A DNA stretch of 56,725 bases from an uncultured Collinsella sp. GTDB taxonomy: Bacteria; Actinomycetota; Coriobacteriia; Coriobacteriales; Coriobacteriaceae. Made by a program: the position numbers and the translations under genes. Of this stretch, positions 1 to 10,505 are shown piece by piece. The stretch spans positions 1 through 56,725 of the forward strand of contig URLR01000005.1 in assembly GCA_900548815.1 (NCBI GenBank). Direction: 5' to 3'. Each line of letters begins with the position of its first letter. The first letter of the stretch is position 1. The notes beneath the pieces were generated by a model. The model worked only from the letters and a program-made list of their open reading frames with translations. It was not told where the DNA came from and ran no database searches.

Positions 1-54
1 GCCGAGCGCAAAATGGATTCTAAAAAACACCTTGCCAAATAGGAGCGTCAGGAC

Positions 55-97
55 GCAAAGAGGCTCGCCGCACGAAGTGCGCAGCGAGCCTCTTTGC
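55..97. repeat. Perfect 14-bp hairpin with inner stem
   Basis: Arms at 55-68 and 84-97 are exactly complementary, and a second stem CGCAC/GTGCG closes over a GAA loop inside them. No U-tract follows on either strand. It lies just beyond the larger hairpin at 152-255 in the direction of pfl transcription. The bases after it on the plus strand include CGAGGAC, which is also found in the large hairpins, so it may be a diverged relative of them. I see no gene in the first 270 bases. Confidence 0.6.
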
Positions 98-151
98 ATG
101 TCCGAGGACACCAATTTAATTTAGCGTGGTTCCCTAAAGGACGACAACGCA

Positions 152-255
152 GGAGACCCGGCAAGGCCGGGAGCACTTTGTCTCGCAAACATTCCGCAGC
201 CGCGAAGCGGCGAGGACGTTTGAGAGGCAAAGTGCGTAGGCCTTACCGGGTCTCC
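152..255 (-). repeat. Long 3'-UTR hairpin, copy 1 (conserved internal loop)
   Basis: A 17-bp outer stem (152-168 with 239-255) continues inward through GCACTTTG/CAAAGTGC and CAAAC/GTTTG. It leads to an internal loop made of ATTCCGCAG (191-199) and CGAGGAC (211-217), capped by CCGC-GAA-GCGG. The only mismatch of the outer stem is C.A on the plus strand but U.G on the minus strand. The element starts 19 bp after the glycyl-radical subunit stop. The same loop bases recur at 47287-47439 inside quite different stems. Likely a transcribed 3' element or unusual terminator; function unknown. Confidence 0.6.
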
Positions 256-273
256 GGTGGGAGTTGAGTCCCT

Positions 274-525
274 TTAGAACTTGTCGTGGAAGGTACGCGC
301 AATGACCTCGTCCTGCTGCTCCTTGGTGAGCGTGTGGAAGTTCACGGCGTAGCCGGAAACGCGGATGGTCAGCTGCGGATACTTCTCGGGGTGAGCCTGA
401 GCGTCGAGCAGCGTCTCACGGTTGAAGACGTTGATGTTCAGGTGGTGGCCACCCTTCTCGGCGTAAGCGTCGAGCATGTGGACCAGGTTATCGGCCTGGG
501 TCTCGGAAACTTCAGAAACCTTCAT
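274..525 (-). CDS. Glycyl-radical subunit of split pyruvate formate-lyase (GrcA-like)
   Basis: An 83-residue protein corresponding to the C-terminal glycyl-radical domain of pyruvate formate-lyase. The motif RVSGYAVNF is at residues 55-63, so Gly58 is the expected radical carrier. The ATG at 525 is preceded by AAGGAG at normal spacing; longer upstream frames lack such a site. It lies 85 bp downstream of the large PFL chain on the same strand, and that chain ends before this domain. The pair would therefore reconstitute one enzyme converting pyruvate and CoA to acetyl-CoA and formate in the cytoplasm. Stand-alone domains of this kind (E. coli YfiD/GrcA) normally repair oxygen-cleaved PFL; here the domain appears obligatory rather than spare. 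The PFL-activating enzyme is not in the window. Confidence 0.88.
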   Translation of the reverse strand: MKVSEVSETQADNLVHMLDAYAEKGGHHLNINVFNRETLLDAQAHPEKYPQLTIRVSGYAVNFHTLTKEQQDEVIARTFHDKF

Positions 526-548
526 AATGTGTCTCCTTCGATTAATAG

Positions 549-609
549 GCGCCGGCCGAAACCGGCGCACTAATCAGTAATCGTTATTGTTAGTATAGCA
601 CTAACAATA
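549..609 (-). promoter_or_regulatory. Two intercistronic hairpins between the PFL chains
   Basis: A perfect 10-bp AU-rich hairpin (585-594 with 600-609, loop ATAGC) directly abuts the stop codon of the large chain. A GC-rich 7-bp hairpin (549-555 with 562-568) follows before the small chain's ribosome site. Neither has a clear U-tract. They could set the ratio of the two chains by attenuation or RNA processing; that role is inference. Confidence 0.5.
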
Positions 610-610
610 G

Positions 611-2662
<2,052 letters not shown>

Positions 2663-3057
2663 TGTGTAACCACGCTCCTAGTTACGTGTTATGCGGCGCT
2701 CTCTCACACCGCTGCTTATTGAATTCTTGAATGTTCGGCTTGCACTACCGGCTTCTTCCGTTCTTCACCACACGTTGGTGCAGAGAAAAACGTTTGTCCA
2801 CCTTGGAACTACAACCCAAAACCCAAGATTTCACCCGTTTGAGAAGGATAACATAGCGACCCTCTCCATCTGGGCTGTTATATGTTTCTTTTTTTATATC
2901 ATAAGGGCGTTTTTTACAAACCCGCAGGAAATGCGAGCGCGGACAGCTACCGTTCACCGATTTGTATGTTATTTTTCCTTGCCTTTGTACGACGTTCGCT
3001 CTAGCTGTTATGCCAGCTTTAGCAGGGTAAAGTGTCCCAGAGACCCTACAGAAACTG
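2663..3057 (-). promoter_or_regulatory. Long upstream region of pfl
   Basis: About 395 bp with no convincing gene. It is AT-richer than its surroundings, with a run near 2880-2915 that on the minus strand gives a possible -10 (TATGATATAAA) after TTGTAA, although the spacing is not ideal. A long leader or oxygen/redox-responsive promoter would suit pfl, but I cannot name a binding site. Confidence 0.35.
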
Positions 3058-3091
3058 CAGGGCGGCCACGGGATCCCCCGTGGCCGCCCTG
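3058..3091 (-). terminator. Strong hairpin after the KDG-type permease
   Basis: Perfect 15-bp GC-rich arms (3058-3072 with 3077-3091) closed by a four-base loop, 38 bp past the permease stop. The U-tract is poor on the minus strand, so it may end transcription or insulate the pfl leader. Confidence 0.6.
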
Positions 3092-3129
3092 TGGCGTAGC
3101 TAGTTTTTAGCTTTGATTGCCGTTTGGCA

Positions 3130-4146
3130 TTAGGCGGCTGAGGCGGCCTTGTCGGTCGTTGCCTTGCCGTTGCTCTGCTGGCCCTCAAAATGCTTGTAGC
3201 ACCAGCTGGTGACCAGCGGGGTCAAAATAGCCGTCACGATTGCGCAGGCGGCAACCTGTGCCGTAGCCGTCGCGAGCACGGCGCCACCGTACAAGGCCTC
3301 GTTGACGCTTGCCATGGCAGCAGGCGTGGCCACATTGGCTCCGGCGCAGCTCGAAATGGCCGCACCTGCGACACCCGTACCGCCCGTGAGCTTATCGACC
3401 GCGATAACGGGAATTGCAAAGACCACCGAGCAGATCACGCCGAGCAGAATACCGGGAAGACCGCCATTAATGAGCTGGCCAAAGGTCATGGTCGAGCCCA
3501 TGGCAAAGAAGACGAGCACGATGACGGCGGAAAGTGCCGGTGCCATCATCTTCTTAAAGCTGGGGAACAGGTTACCTAGAATAATGCCGACGACGATCGG
3601 CAGGATGGCACCCACGAGCGACCAGCCGATCGGAGCCTGGCCGGCAGCGCCGAGCACGATCATCGTGACCGGAGGGCCGACAACGAGCGTGGTGATTGCG
3701 ACAGCGCCACGCTCGGCCTCGTTGCCCATGGTGCCCATCAGTCCAGCGTACATAGCATTGTTGGCGCCGGTGCAAGCCGCCAGCATCACCATGGCAGAGA
3801 TGCCAAACAGGTTGTCGTTGAACACATAAAGAATGAGCAGCGACACGGCAACGACCACGATTTGCTTGACGGCGATGATGATGGCACCGCGGGCAGCGGC
3901 GGCAGGAGCACTCTTAAACGAAATCGTCGTACCGACGATAAGCAAAAAAGCGCCCACGAGCGGGCCTGCACCCTGCTGGGTCATGCCAAGCGTAAAGCTG
4001 CCGAGCGTTTTGAACAGGTCGGGGAATAGCGTGTTGAGCAGGCAGCCCAACAAAAGCGGCACCAAAATATTGGCACCCGGGATGGAGGACATCTTAAAGA
4101 ACGGCTCCTTTGCCGCCGGCGCCTCCACCGCAGTCGATTCACTCAT
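3130..4146 (-). CDS. 2-keto-3-deoxygluconate permease family transporter
   Basis: A 338-residue membrane protein with about ten hydrophobic segments, matching the KdgT family in sequence character (IPGANILVPLLLGCLLNTLFP near the N-terminus; GATISSCAGAN-like glycine/alanine-rich segment, here AGAAISSCAGANVATPAA). KdgT proteins import 2-keto-3-deoxygluconate by proton symport. The ATG at 4146 has AAGGAG nine bases upstream. A short-chain dehydrogenase lies upstream on the same strand, separated by a terminator-like hairpin, so the two may be related functionally but not strictly cotranscribed. No kdgK or kdgA is nearby, so the substrate stays unproven. Confidence 0.85.
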   Translation of the reverse strand: MSESTAVEAPAAKEPFFKMSSIPGANILVPLLLGCLLNTLFPDLFKTLGSFTLGMTQQGAGPLVGAFLLIVGTTISFKSAPAAAARGAIIIAVKQIVVVAVSLLILYVFNDNLFGISAMVMLAACTGANNAMYAGLMGTMGNEAERGAVAITTLVVGPPVTMIVLGAAGQAPIGWSLVGAILPIVVGIILGNLFPSFKKMMAPALSAVIVLVFFAMGSTMTFGQLINGGLPGILLGVICSVVFAIPVIAVDKLTGGTGVAGAAISSCAGANVATPAAMASVNEALYGGAVLATATAQVAACAIVTAILTPLVTSWCYKHFEGQQSNGKATTDKAASAA

Positions 4147-4205
4147 ATATATATCTCCTTTGGATGCATGCGAATCGTAGCCGCACGCGCCTATATCAGA
4201 AAGAA

Positions 4206-4237
4206 GGCGACGGTCCCGAGTCGCAGGAGCCGTCGCC
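4206..4237 (-). terminator. Rho-independent terminator of the SDR gene
   Basis: An 8-bp stem GGCGACGG/CCGTCGCC followed on the minus strand by TTCTTTCT, 20 bp after the SDR stop. Confidence 0.7.
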
Positions 4238-4256
4238 GAACAATCGTCGTGGGGTA

Positions 4257-5006
4257 TTACCCGTCCAGGACGATGCCGCCGTCGCAGTCACCGATCTCGC
4301 CGTTCACGAAGCTGGCGAGGTCGGAAGCGAAGAACAGCACCATCTGCGCAGGCTCGCTGGCCTGGGCGGCGCGGCCCAGAGGAATACCGTTGATGATGCG
4401 CTGAGAGTTCTCGTCAGAGAGAATCGAGGTCATGTCGGTAAGCGTGAGCGACGGGCACACAGCGTTGCAGCGGACGCCGAACTTACCGCCCTCCTTGGCG
4501 ACCGCCTTGGTAAGGCCATTGACACCGGCCTTGGAGCTCGCGTAGGCCGCGGTGCCGAGCAGGCCGCCACCGATCTTGCCAGCGACAGAGCTCACGTTGA
4601 CGATAGTGCCGGCATGGGCCGCCTTAAAGTGCGGGTACACGGCGTTCATCATAGTGAAGGTACCGTTGAGGTTGATGTCGATGGTGCGACGCCACTCGGT
4701 GTCATCGATCTCGTCGAACTTCTTGGTGCTGATGACGCCAGCGCAGTTGATCAGGATGTTGGTTTGCGGCAGGTCCGTAAAAATCTGCTCGACGGTCTCG
4801 CGCGCCTTGGGTGCATCGGCGACATCGAGCTGATAGAACTTGTTGCCCTCGCCAAGCTCGGCCACCGCGGCCTCGCCCTTAGCAGCGTTCCTTGCGATGA
4901 GCGCGACATGTCCGCCGCCCGCGACGATGCCCTTGGCGATCTCGAGGCCAATGCCCTGAGTGCCGCCCGTGACAATCGCGGTCTTGCCCGTGAAGTCAAA
5001 TGCCAT
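4257..5006 (-). CDS. Short-chain dehydrogenase/reductase
   Basis: A 249-residue classical SDR. Near the N-terminus TGGTQGIG is the NAD(P)-binding glycine motif. NCAG, the catalytic serine region VSSVAGKIGG and YASSKAG (Tyr-x-x-x-Lys) follow in order. The start MAFDFTGKTAIVTGG at 5006 has a GGGGGATGG ribosome site; the longer reading upstream is not needed. With a KDG-type permease downstream, a KduD-like role (2-dehydro-3-deoxygluconate 5-dehydrogenase) is tempting, but SDR sequence alone cannot fix the substrate; a 3-oxoacyl-ACP reductase-like or sugar alcohol dehydrogenase is equally possible. Confidence 0.85.
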   Translation of the reverse strand: MAFDFTGKTAIVTGGTQGIGLEIAKGIVAGGGHVALIARNAAKGEAAVAELGEGNKFYQLDVADAPKARETVEQIFTDLPQTNILINCAGVISTKKFDEIDDTEWRRTIDINLNGTFTMMNAVYPHFKAAHAGTIVNVSSVAGKIGGGLLGTAAYASSKAGVNGLTKAVAKEGGKFGVRCNAVCPSLTLTDMTSILSDENSQRIINGIPLGRAAQASEPAQMVLFFASDLASFVNGEIGDCDGGIVLDG

Positions 5007-5220
5007 GACTCCATCCCCCTTTATATAAGGTGTCTCCTCGCGGGAAGTTGAAGCATCGCACGTGGCGATTATATGAGTCCCAGTCGTCATGGTGGTGACA
5101 ACCCCTCGCCTAACCGCGTGCATGATAGTTCTTTGAAACGCTTCAGCAATTGAATTTTTTACTCTTTATGCGCTCTTTATATTGCCCACTGCATGAGACC
5201 CGAATACGCGGGTATCATCT

Positions 5221-5262
5221 TTCACCGAAAATAGTTTCTAGTGTTAGGGGTTTTCGGTGGAA
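5221..5262. promoter_or_regulatory. Inverted repeat at the MarR start, candidate autoregulatory operator
   Basis: CACCGAAAA (5223-5231) is mirrored by TTTTCGGTG (5251-5259), with 19 bp between them. The second arm overlaps the GTG start of the MarR gene. MarR proteins usually repress their own operon from such palindromes; binding is inferred. Confidence 0.45.
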
Positions 5263-5706
5263 GATACCGATTTCCATGAGCTTGGGCGTCAGCTCCTTAC
5301 CGAGTTTGGCGGCATTCACCAGCGCGTTTCGCGCTTTGTGGACAAAGCCCTCAGCGGCGAGATGGCTGTCATGCGCGCCCTCATGCTCGCCGGCGGCTCG
5401 CTCACGCCGAGCGAACTCGCTGATCGCGCCTGGGTCTCGAGCGCCCGCATCGCCAATATTCTGCGCGCCCTCGAAGCCAAGGGCTGGGTTGAGCGTGAAC
5501 ACTCAAAGACCGACCGTCGTCGCGTACACGTCATAGTGACCGACAAGGGATTCCAGGATCTCGAAATCAAACGTCGGGAATTCGAGAACCGCACTGCGGC
5601 TTTCCTCGAGCAGCTCGGCGAAACAGATACCCAAGAGATGGTGCGTCTTCTAAGGCATGCCAACGAAATTATCGACCGCAATCAAGAAAGGAGTGATGCC
5701 GAGTGA
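5257..5706 (+). CDS. MarR-family transcriptional regulator
   Basis: A 149-residue winged-helix protein. The region from about residue 45 to 100 (LTPSELADRAWVSSARIANILRALEAKGWVEREHSKTDRRRVHVIVTD) is the MarR DNA-binding domain with the typical DRR wing. It starts at GTG, with AGGGG a few bases upstream. It overlaps the first exporter gene by 4 bp (GTGA), so the three genes form one operon. MarR regulators next to ABC exporters commonly respond to a toxic or signalling ligand and repress the pump; the ligand cannot be read from sequence. Confidence 0.9.
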   Translation: MEDTDFHELGRQLLTEFGGIHQRVSRFVDKALSGEMAVMRALMLAGGSLTPSELADRAWVSSARIANILRALEAKGWVEREHSKTDRRRVHVIVTDKGFQDLEIKRREFENRTAAFLEQLGETDTQEMVRLLRHANEIIDRNQERSDAE

Positions 5707-8069
5707 GGATTCTCAAGCTCTTTAAAAAGCATATCCTGGCACTGTTCGCAGCTATCATACTTATCGTAATCAGCTGCAACGCCGATCTGGCGCTGCCTAC
5801 CTATATGAGCGACATCGTCGACGTGGGCGTGCAGCAAGGCGGCATCGCCTCGCCCGTGCCCGACACCATCCGCGCCGAATCGCTCGACGACCTCGAACTC
5901 TTTATGAGCGCCAAGGATGCCAAGACGGTAGAAGCTGCGTTTGGCAAGGCAGACAAGAACGGCATTCGAACGTACAAGGGCACCGAGGAGGAGCGTGCCG
6001 ACGGCGGCAAGATTGCCGACATCATGAGCCTGCCCGAGACTGTCGTCCTTTCGTTCAACCAGGGTATTGACGCCAACTCCATGGGCGACATGATGGGCAC
6101 GTCCGGTGAGAAAGACAACAGCGGCGCCCAGGCCCTGCCCACGCCCGAGCAGATGGCGGCGATGACGCCCGAGCAGCTCGCCGAGATGCAGAAAAAGGCC
6201 GCAGCCGCGCAGAGCATGCAAAAGCAGATCGACGCCGACGGCGGCAAGATCACCATGAAGAGCCTGCGCCTAGGCGTTGAAGGCGGCCTAATCGACCAGG
6301 GCAAGCTCGTCGAGGGCGCCAACGATATGGCGGACAAAATGGGCTCCATGTCGGGCTCCATCGTGACCCAACGCGCCGTGAGCTATGTGCAAGACGAGTA
6401 CAAGGCGCAAGGCATCGACCCCGCCGACGTGCAGAACGCCTACCTGGGCCGCATGGCGACCACGATGTTTGGGCTGTGCCTTGTGTCGCTCGTCGCCACC
6501 ATCCTGACCGGTGCCGTGGCTTCGCGCACCGCCTGTTCCATCGCACGCGACCTGCGCCGCGAGACCTTCAACAAGGTTATGCACTTCTCACCGGCCGAGG
6601 TGGGCAAGTTTAGCCAGGCCTCGCTCATCACCCGCTGCACCAACGACATTCAGCAGATTCAGATGGCCGCAACCCTGTTTATCCGCATGTGCCTGATGGC
6701 CCCCGTCATGGGCATCGTCGCTGTCATGCGTGTCCTGGCCAACCACACCGGTCTGGAGTGGACCATCGCCGTGGCCATCATCGCGGTCTCGGCCGTCGTC
6801 GGCGTGCTTATGGGCCTCACCATGCCCAAGTTCAAAAAGATGCAGAGCTTTGTTGACCGCGTGAACCTTACCGCCCGCGAGCTGCTCGACGGCCTTATGC
6901 CCATCCGCTCGTTCAACCGCGAGGAGCATGAGCTCGAGCGTTTTGACAAGGCTTCGCTCGACCTGATGACCACGCAGCTCTACACCAACCGCGCCATGAG
7001 CTTCATGATGCCGCTCATGATGCTCGTCATGAACTGCATCACCGTGCTTATCGTCTGGTTTGGCGCGCAGGGCGTGTCCGACGGCGTGATGCAGGTCGGC
7101 AACATGATGGCGTTTATCTCCTACACCATGCAGATCGTCATGGCGTTTATGATCCTCACCATGGTTTCGGTTATCCTACCCCGCGCCGAGGTCGCAGCCG
7201 AGCGCGTGGAAGAGGTCATCACCTGCCCCACGAGCATCAACGACCCCGCCTCGCCCAAACTGCCTGCCGCCAGCGCGCCGCGCGGTGAGCTCACCTTCCG
7301 CGACGTGAGCTTCCAGTATCCCGATGCCCGCGCCGACGTCATCAGCGGCGTGAACTTCTCCACGCACGCCGGTCAGATGCTCGGAATCATTGGCTCCACG
7401 GGCTCGGGCAAGTCCACGCTCGTGCAGCTGATTCCACGCTTGTACGACGTCACGGGCGGCAGCATTTCGCTCGACGGCATCGACGTGCGCGACATGACCC
7501 TTTCCGAGCTGCGCCGCCGCATTGGTTACATCCCGCAGCAAGGTCGCCTGTTCTCGGGCACTGTCGAGAGCAACCTCAAGTTTGCCGGCGACATGGTGAG
7601 CGACGAGGACATGCACGAGGCAGCGCGAATCGCACAGGCTGAGGACTTTATCGCCGAGCGCGAGGGCGGTTACGACTCCCCCATCAGCCAGGGCGGCTCC
7701 AATGTTTCGGGCGGTCAGCGTCAGCGTCTGGCCATCGCCCGCGCGTTGGCCAAAAAGCCCGAGGTCGTGGTGTTCGATGACTCGTTTAGCGCCCTCGACT
7801 ACAAGACCGACGCGCGCCTGCGCGAGGAGCTGGCCAAAAACGTTACCGACGCCGCGCTCGTGGTCGTGGCCCAGCGCATCGCGACCATCATGCACGCCGA
7901 CCAGATCATCGTGCTCGACGACGGCCACGTGGTGGGCACCGGCACGCACGAGGAGCTGCTGCACAGCTGCCCGGCGTACCTGGAGATCGCACAGTCGCAG
8001 CTTTCCGCCGAGGAGCTGGGGCTCACCCAAGAAGAAATTGCAGCCGTCATGGAAGGAGGCGAGCGCTAA
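5703..8069 (+). CDS. ABC exporter half-transporter with large extracytoplasmic insert
   Basis: A 788-residue fusion of a six-helix permease and an ATPase. TM1 (about residues 8-30) is followed by an unusually long hydrophilic insert to about residue 250, rich in Met, Gln and Ala, before TM2. The ATPase has Walker A GSTGSGKST, signature VSGGQRQRL and Walker B VVVFDDSFSALD, where the usual catalytic Glu after Walker B is Asp-Ser. The degenerate site suggests it pairs as the non-canonical half of a heterodimer with the next gene. It starts at GTG overlapping marR by 4 bp and overlaps the next gene by one base (TAATG). Likely a heterodimeric multidrug or lipid exporter. Confidence 0.92.
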   Translation: MRILKLFKKHILALFAAIILIVISCNADLALPTYMSDIVDVGVQQGGIASPVPDTIRAESLDDLELFMSAKDAKTVEAAFGKADKNGIRTYKGTEEERADGGKIADIMSLPETVVLSFNQGIDANSMGDMMGTSGEKDNSGAQALPTPEQMAAMTPEQLAEMQKKAAAAQSMQKQIDADGGKITMKSLRLGVEGGLIDQGKLVEGANDMADKMGSMSGSIVTQRAVSYVQDEYKAQGIDPADVQNAYLGRMATTMFGLCLVSLVATILTGAVASRTACSIARDLRRETFNKVMHFSPAEVGKFSQASLITRCTNDIQQIQMAATLFIRMCLMAPVMGIVAVMRVLANHTGLEWTIAVAIIAVSAVVGVLMGLTMPKFKKMQSFVDRVNLTARELLDGLMPIRSFNREEHELERFDKASLDLMTTQLYTNRAMSFMMPLMMLVMNCITVLIVWFGAQGVSDGVMQVGNMMAFISYTMQIVMAFMILTMVSVILPRAEVAAERVEEVITCPTSINDPASPKLPAASAPRGELTFRDVSFQYPDARADVISGVNFSTHAGQMLGIIGSTGSGKSTLVQLIPRLYDVTGGSISLDGIDVRDMTLSELRRRIGYIPQQGRLFSGTVESNLKFAGDMVSDEDMHEAARIAQAEDFIAEREGGYDSPISQGGSNVSGGQRQRLAIARALAKKPEVVVFDDSFSALDYKTDARLREELAKNVTDAALVVVAQRIATIMHADQIIVLDDGHVVGTGTHEELLHSCPAYLEIAQSQLSAEELGLTQEEIAAVMEGGER

Positions 8070-9925
8070 TGGCAGACGCAACCAAAACCCAAATTCCCAA
8101 GCCCACCCGTCAGCGTGGACCCATGGGCCGCATGGGCGGCATGCGTCGCGGTGAAAAGGCCAAGGACTTTAAAGGCACCATGAGGCAGCTGCTCGGCTAT
8201 ATTGGCCAGCACAAGATTGCCGTGTTTGCCGCCGTCGCCTTTGCCGTGTGCTCGGTCATCTTTAACATTGTGGGGCCCAAGGTGCTCGGCCAGGTTACGA
8301 CCAAGCTGTTTGAGGGCCTGGTTGCCAAAGTCAACGGTACCGGCGATGTCGACTTTAACTGGATCGCCAAGACGCTCGGCTTTTTGCTCTGCCTGTACCT
8401 GGCGAGCTCTATCTGCAGCCTCATCCAGGGTTGGCTCATGACCGGTGTCACGCAAAAGATCTGCTACCGCATGCGCAAGGAGATCGCCGCCAAGATCGCC
8501 GTCGTACCGATGAGCTACTTTAACGGTCACAGCAAGGGCGATGTACTCAGCCGCATCACCAACGACGTCGATACGCTGGGCCAGTCGCTCAACCAGAGCG
8601 TGACGCAGCTTATTACGTCCGTCACGCAGATTATCGGCGTGCTCGTCATGATGCTTTCGATCAGCCTGCCGCTTACCGGCGTCACCGTGCTCACGCTGCC
8701 GGCCGCCGCGATTATCTTGACCGTAATGATTCACTTCTCGCAGCCGTACTTCCGCGAGCAACAGCAGGTTCTGGGCGCCGTCAACGGTATTATCGAGGAG
8801 GACTTTGCCGGCCAGAACGTCATCCAGGTGTTCGACCGCGCCGAGGCCTCAATCGAGGAGTTCGACAGGGAGAACGACCGCCTCTTTATTAGCGGCTGGC
8901 GCTCGCAGTTCCTGTCGGGCCTGATGATGCCGCTTATGAGCCTGGTGGGCAACATGGGCTACGTGGGCGTCGTCGTGGTGGGCGCGCAGCTCGCGCTGTC
9001 CGGCAACGCTACGCCCGGCGATATCCAGAGCTTTATCCAGTACGTGCGAAACTTTACGCAGCCTGTGCAGCAGCTGGGTAACGTAAGCAACACGATGCAG
9101 TCGATGGCCGCTGCCACCGAGCGCGTCTTTGAGTTCCTGGCCGCGCCCGAGGAGGAGCAGAAGGCCGACGCGCAGATTCCCGAGAAGCGCCCCGGCCACG
9201 TGGAGTTTGACCATGTCAAGTTTGGCTACACGTCCGACAAGACCATCATCCACGACTTTAGCTGCGAGGCGCAGCCCGGCCAAACCATCGCCATCGTCGG
9301 CCCCACCGGCGCCGGCAAGACCACGCTCATCAAGCTGCTGCAGCGCTTCTACGACGTGGACGGCGGTTCGCTGCGTGTCGAGGGCGTCGACGTGCGCGAC
9401 TGGGACCGCGCGGCACTGCGCGGCGAGTTTGCCATGGTGCTGCAGGATACCTGGCTGTTTAACGGCACCATCCGCGAGAACATCCGCTACGGACGTCCCG
9501 ATGCGAGCGATGCCGAGGTCGAGGCCGCCGCACGCGCTGCACGCTGTGACCACTTTATCCATACGCTCGCCGGCGGCTACGACTTTATGATCAATGAGGA
9601 GGGTACCAACCTCTCGCAGGGCCAGCGCCAGCTCGTGACCATCGCCCGCGCCATTTTGGCCGACCGTCCGGCGCTCATTCTGGACGAGGCAACCTCCAAC
9701 GTGGACACCCGCACCGAGGAGCTCATCCAGCGCGCCATGGATGCGCTGATGCAGGGCCGTACCAGCTTTGTCATCGCGCACCGCCTGTCCACGATCCGCA
9801 ACGCCGACGTGATTCTGGTAATCCGCGACGGTGACATCGTCGAGAAGGGCACGCACGACGAGCTGCTCGCCCTGGGCGGCTTCTACGCCGATCTGTACAA
9901 TTCGCAGTTCGACGAAGCGGCGTAA
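8069..9925 (+). CDS. ABC exporter half-transporter, canonical ATPase
   Basis: A 618-residue permease-ATPase fusion. The N-terminus has a short basic Met/Gly-rich leader (RQRGPMGRMGGMRRGEKAK) before TM1. The ATPase motifs are complete: Walker A GPTGAGKTT, signature LSQGQRQLV, Walker B LILDEATSNVD with the catalytic Glu, and the H-loop IAHRLSTIRN. Paired with the preceding gene, which lacks that Glu, it makes an asymmetric heterodimeric exporter of the BmrCD/TM287-288 type. Translational coupling through TAATG supports equimolar synthesis. A strong terminator follows. Confidence 0.93.
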   Translation: MADATKTQIPKPTRQRGPMGRMGGMRRGEKAKDFKGTMRQLLGYIGQHKIAVFAAVAFAVCSVIFNIVGPKVLGQVTTKLFEGLVAKVNGTGDVDFNWIAKTLGFLLCLYLASSICSLIQGWLMTGVTQKICYRMRKEIAAKIAVVPMSYFNGHSKGDVLSRITNDVDTLGQSLNQSVTQLITSVTQIIGVLVMMLSISLPLTGVTVLTLPAAAIILTVMIHFSQPYFREQQQVLGAVNGIIEEDFAGQNVIQVFDRAEASIEEFDRENDRLFISGWRSQFLSGLMMPLMSLVGNMGYVGVVVVGAQLALSGNATPGDIQSFIQYVRNFTQPVQQLGNVSNTMQSMAAATERVFEFLAAPEEEQKADAQIPEKRPGHVEFDHVKFGYTSDKTIIHDFSCEAQPGQTIAIVGPTGAGKTTLIKLLQRFYDVDGGSLRVEGVDVRDWDRAALRGEFAMVLQDTWLFNGTIRENIRYGRPDASDAEVEAAARAARCDHFIHTLAGGYDFMINEEGTNLSQGQRQLVTIARAILADRPALILDEATSNVDTRTEELIQRAMDALMQGRTSFVIAHRLSTIRNADVILVIRDGDIVEKGTHDELLALGGFYADLYNSQFDEAA

Positions 9926-9957
9926 ATTCGACCGCAGGGAATGGATAGTTCCCGAGA

Positions 9958-9994
9958 GCGGGGGCGCAGGACAACCTGCGCTCCCGCCTTTTTT
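9958..9994 (+). terminator. Rho-independent terminator of the marR-ABC operon
   Basis: GC-rich stem (958-970 region with 975-987), loop ACAA, followed by six T residues, 33 bp after the last exporter gene. Confidence 0.9.
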
Positions 9995-10424
9995 GCTCTG
10001 CGGCCCTCGAACCACCTCCCCTGGGACCTAATTGGCAGCCCCTTCGAGGCCCCGTGGGCAAAAAAGGGCAAATATGAGTACTGTTACCTTTTTAGTAACA
10101 GCCAAAACAGCCCCAAATACCGTTTTCACGGCTTACACGCGTCCCTAAATTGATCAAACAGCCCTATAGCGGACTTATATGTGTTTGCGTTAATGAACAT
10201 ATTTTGCTGTTATGTCTATTATTTTGCGAAGGCAATATGATACTAGGTTAGCAACCGTACTCATATTTGGCATTTTTTGCCCACAGGGTGTTTCCTGGGG
10301 AAGCAACAACAGCCTTAGGCTCCCGCGCGACGCCACTCCCTCCCGGCATTCACCGACGTTTCCCCAGATAAAACCTGCCAAAATAAACCTGTCCCTTTTT
10401 GGTAGGTTTCGGGGTGACAAGGGC
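9995..10424. other. Intergenic region before DAHP synthase
   Basis: About 430 bp with no convincing gene. It contains one small perfect hairpin, CTGTTAC/GTAACAG (10081-10101), and AT-rich segments near 10180-10250. I looked for a T-box or an aromatic leader peptide and found neither. Confidence 0.5.
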
Positions 10425-10453
10425 TTGCACTTTAGCGTGCGACAGCGGATAAT
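10425..10453 (+). promoter_or_regulatory. Sigma-70-like promoter of the DAHP synthase gene
   Basis: TTGCAC (-35) and GATAAT (-10) separated by exactly 17 bp, ending 52 bp before the start codon. Confidence 0.65.
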
Positions 10454-10505
10454 GCCGTGCATTCGACAATTCACGCTTTGACTTATTTGATTGAGGAGGC
10501 CCCGC

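Noticed and set aside
152..255. Assigning the long hairpins to a named Rfam family such as a Collinsella RNA motif
   Set aside because: I cannot recall such a consensus well enough to match it; a covariance search would be needed.
9995..10505. T-box or aromatic attenuator before the DAHP synthase gene
   Set aside because: No T-box core, no leader peptide rich in Trp, Tyr or Phe, and no terminator near the gene; an ordinary promoter explains the start.
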